In this document: positions 32,699-34,415 of the stretch, one piece after another | How the letters are laid out: every line of letters starts with the position of its first letter | Numbering within the stretch: position 1 is the first letter of the stretch | Assembly (NCBI GenBank): GCA_017649945.1 | Contig: JAGCFU010000012.1 | Location: forward strand, 1-34,415 | Origin: Bacteroidales bacterium | GTDB lineage: Bacteria; Bacteroidota; Bacteroidia; Bacteroidales; F082 | Length of the DNA stretch: 34,415 nt | Direction of reading: 5' to 3' | Translations under genes and position numbers: made by a program | The notes under the pieces: model-generated | Told to the model about the DNA's origin: nothing | The model's database searches: none | The model's input: the letters and a program-made list of their open reading frames with translations, nothing else

Positions 32699-34415
32699 AT
32701 CCGACATTAATGAATCCTACGGCCGACGAGTTGATATTCGAGCCCATCAAGCTAACCACGATAGGACCTATCACGGTGTCAGCGCCAAACGACACTCCGG
32801 CTCCGGCTACGAAACTATTGTGGTCGAACCATAAGTCATAGGAGCTGTTCATATATCCGAAGTCAAAACTGACGGTACTGTACAGGAATTTATAGAAATT
32901 CCACTGCCACGCCACCTTTCCCATCGCCACATAATCGACAATCTTATCGACGAAATTCAGTCCTGTAAAAGAAATAATATTATAAAAATAATTCATTCTC
33001 GACTGTCCGCCAACGAGATACTGATAAAACAATGGCACTTTGGCATCACCGATTTTCGCGCCTCCCTGAAGTCCAAGTTTCAACGAGTTTTTCTTTCCCA
33101 TCATGAAAGCCTTCTCGATATTCTCCTGAATGCTATACACTATCTGATTTCCGACCCTGCTGATGGTTCCATTGTTTTCTATACCTTCAAAAAACAGACA
33201 TTTCCCCAGTAAATTAATCCGCCATCCACGTTTCGAGAAATTCGGAACGTCTTCATTTCCGTAGAAATAATTGAAATACAGGTATGAATAGAACGAATAT
33301 TTCTTTTCGTCTCCACGGATGATAATATTATCTTTCACTCGCACATAATCGATGACGGCGCCAATACGCATCTGCTGTGTCAAAGTCGGGATCAACTGGG
33401 CGTAAACATTAAGGTTATTGCTTTGGATACTATATGAACTATTGATTTTAGCGTCATAATAATGCTTGATATTCAACGACAAGGCACTTATATCAAGACC
33501 GTATCTGAGATATCCGCCCTGGCGTTTGTTGATATGCACCTTAACATAAGGATTCTCCGCAATATTGAAATCTAAGCTAACAGTCGTCCGATTCATGCTA
33601 TTCCAGAGGTTCTTCATGGTAAAATTCACCAATGCCCCGATGCCGTAATTATTATCGTAATGGATGCAGAAAGCCACCGATTTATCTGCGCGTTCCTTGC
33701 CATGAAGGATAATCACTGCGCCATCATAAGTCTCCCTTACCTCATACCACAAATCCTCGTAATACCCTGATGCACTGAGTTTCAATATCACTTCATGAAT
33801 ATAATCGACACTCATCAACACAGGAAAACTGCTGCTGAACTCTCTCACGACAGCGGCGTCATGGTCTTCTGATATGCCCTCAACCACCACATTTGTCACC
33901 TTGATACTTTCAACAGGTTGTACGTGCGGACGGTGTATCTCGTAAGGTTCTATTTCGTAAAGTGAATCGGCAAGACGTTTTAATTTCGGATAAAACATCT
34001 CAGCCGCATCTTCTCCAAACTGCAATATGGAATCGAAGTCATTGAACGACATCATGTTACGTCCGTGTAAATCAGGTTTGATGTAGATATCGCTATGTTT
34101 ATGAGCGTATATGCTCTCTTTCTGAGAAGCAAGTTTCATCATGCTCTCAAGCAATTCCACCGAGTTGTCAAGTTGCTGAGCAGGTATCACATCATCTTCC
34201 ACATCGATAGCTATAATGATATCAGCTCCATGTGCTTGCATATTTCTCACCGGGAAATTGTTAACCATACCGCCATCGACAAGGACTTTGCCGTCGATAA
34301 CCACAGGTTTGAAGAGGAACGGGATCGACATGCTGGCTCTCACCGAGCGTGCGAGGTTTCCTTGAGTCATCTCGATTTGGCAAGCGTGCTCAACATCTGT
34401 GGCTATACAGAAATA
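32688..34415 (-). CDS. Patatin-POTRA-beta-barrel protein (5'-partial, type Vd-like)
   Basis: The visible 575 residues are the C-terminal part of a larger protein; the N-terminus with the GxSxG nucleophile is off the window. The frame is open to the window end, with residues reading FCIATDVEHACQIEMTQG before the first internal Met (34370). RASMSIPFLFKPVVIDG and LVDGGMVNNFPV are the patatin lipase signature, with the catalytic Asp in DGG. A POTRA-like domain (about 165-245 from the first visible Met, VTNVVVEGISEDHDAAVV) is followed by a C-terminal barrel of the bacterial surface-antigen type ending in GFWF, a terminal aromatic BAM signal. It probably sits in the outer membrane and displays a phospholipase. 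It is first of pyrH-frr here. Confidence 0.85.
   Translation of the reverse strand, partial: YFCIATDVEHACQIEMTQGNLARSVRASMSIPFLFKPVVIDGKVLVDGGMVNNFPVRNMQAHGADIIIAIDVEDDVIPAQQLDNSVELLESMMKLASQKESIYAHKHSDIYIKPDLHGRNMMSFNDFDSILQFGEDAAEMFYPKLKRLADSLYEIEPYEIHRPHVQPVESIKVTNVVVEGISEDHDAAVVREFSSSFPVLMSVDYIHEVILKLSASGYYEDLWYEVRETYDGAVIILHGKERADKSVAFCIHYDNNYGIGALVNFTMKNLWNSMNRTTVSLDFNIAENPYVKVHINKRQGGYLRYGLDISALSLNIKHYYDAKINSSYSIQSNNLNVYAQLIPTLTQQMRIGAVIDYVRVKDNIIIRGDEKKYSFYSYLYFNYFYGNEDVPNFSKRGWRINLLGKCLFFEGIENNGTISRVGNQIVYSIQENIEKAFMMGKKNSLKLGLQGGAKIGDAKVPLFYQYLVGGQSRMNYFYNIISFTGLNFVDKIVDYVAMGKVAWQWNFYKFLYSTVSFDFGYMNSSYDLWFDHNSFVAGAGVSFGADTVIGPIVVSLMGSNINSSAVGFINVGFWF

Noticed and set aside
1..34415. 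tRNA genes, rRNA, CRISPR arrays, insertion sequences
   Set aside because: No tRNA-like cloverleaf, spaced direct repeats, transposase or terminal inverted repeats were seen; gaps between genes are too short for most of these.

Overview
The window looks like chromosome of a Bacteroidota bacterium, most likely in the order Bacteroidales. The evidence is a complete Bacteroides-type bat (aerotolerance) locus, three secreted proteins ending in a type IX secretion (T9SS) YPNP sorting domain, Bacteroidota promoters (TTTG, 19-20 bp, TAnnTTTG), and few Shine-Dalgarno sequences. No rRNA, tRNA, CRISPR array, insertion sequence or prophage gene was seen. Coding density is very high: the longest gene-free stretch is about 214 bp (11053-11196 or slightly more), so there is no empty region above 300 bp.

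Layout. (1) 1-2684, minus strand: a tightly coupled operon of a Rossmann/DUF2520 protein, a KdsC-like HAD phosphatase, a UbiA-family prenyltransferase and Maf, the last cut by the window start. (2) 2751-11052, plus strand: a promoter and the eight-gene moxR-DUF58-(BatD-like)-batA-batB-batC-batD-batE operon. An AAA+ ATPase and three vWA-type proteins with intact metal sites work there with TPR and periplasmic-domain membrane proteins. (3) 11130-14310: a T9SS-exported BNR/propeller-like protein with its own promoter and a strong two-way terminator. (4) 14328-15841: a 43-residue lipoprotein on the minus strand, then ung and rdgB on the plus strand. (5) 15829-19643: a promoter and a 1249-residue T9SS-exported adhesin-like protein with one PKD domain and alternating Ig-like modules. 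(6) 19655-23801, minus strand: alaS followed by a lipoprotein gene and an outer-membrane beta-barrel gene. (7) 23825-25228, plus strand: an M23 peptidase and a MerR-type regulator, with a large dyad in the leader. (8) 25211-30310, minus strand: an operon of a PASTA protein, a T9SS cargo, rluD-type pseudouridine synthase and hldD-type epimerase, ending in a terminator set inside the 3' end of the merR gene. (9) 30342-31316, plus strand: ddl. (10) 31313-34415, minus strand: a patatin/POTRA/beta-barrel (type Vd-like) protein cut by the window end, then pyrH and frr.

The common theme is the cell envelope: LPS core (KdsC, HldD), peptidoglycan (Ddl, M23, PASTA), outer membrane and secretion (T9SS cargos, patatin-barrel, lipoprotein-barrel pair) and the Bat complex, mixed with translation (AlaS, Frr, RluD), pyrimidine (PyrH) and nucleotide or DNA house-cleaning genes (Maf, RdgB, Ung). 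Points most worth a second look are the lipoprotein/barrel pair behind alaS, the 31-bp dyad in front of the M23 gene, the unnamed conserved-looking domain in the PKD protein, the patatin-barrel fusion, the four stacked in-frame start codons of rdgB and the Phe in the Ddl specificity loop. I saw no clearly new defence or mobile system.
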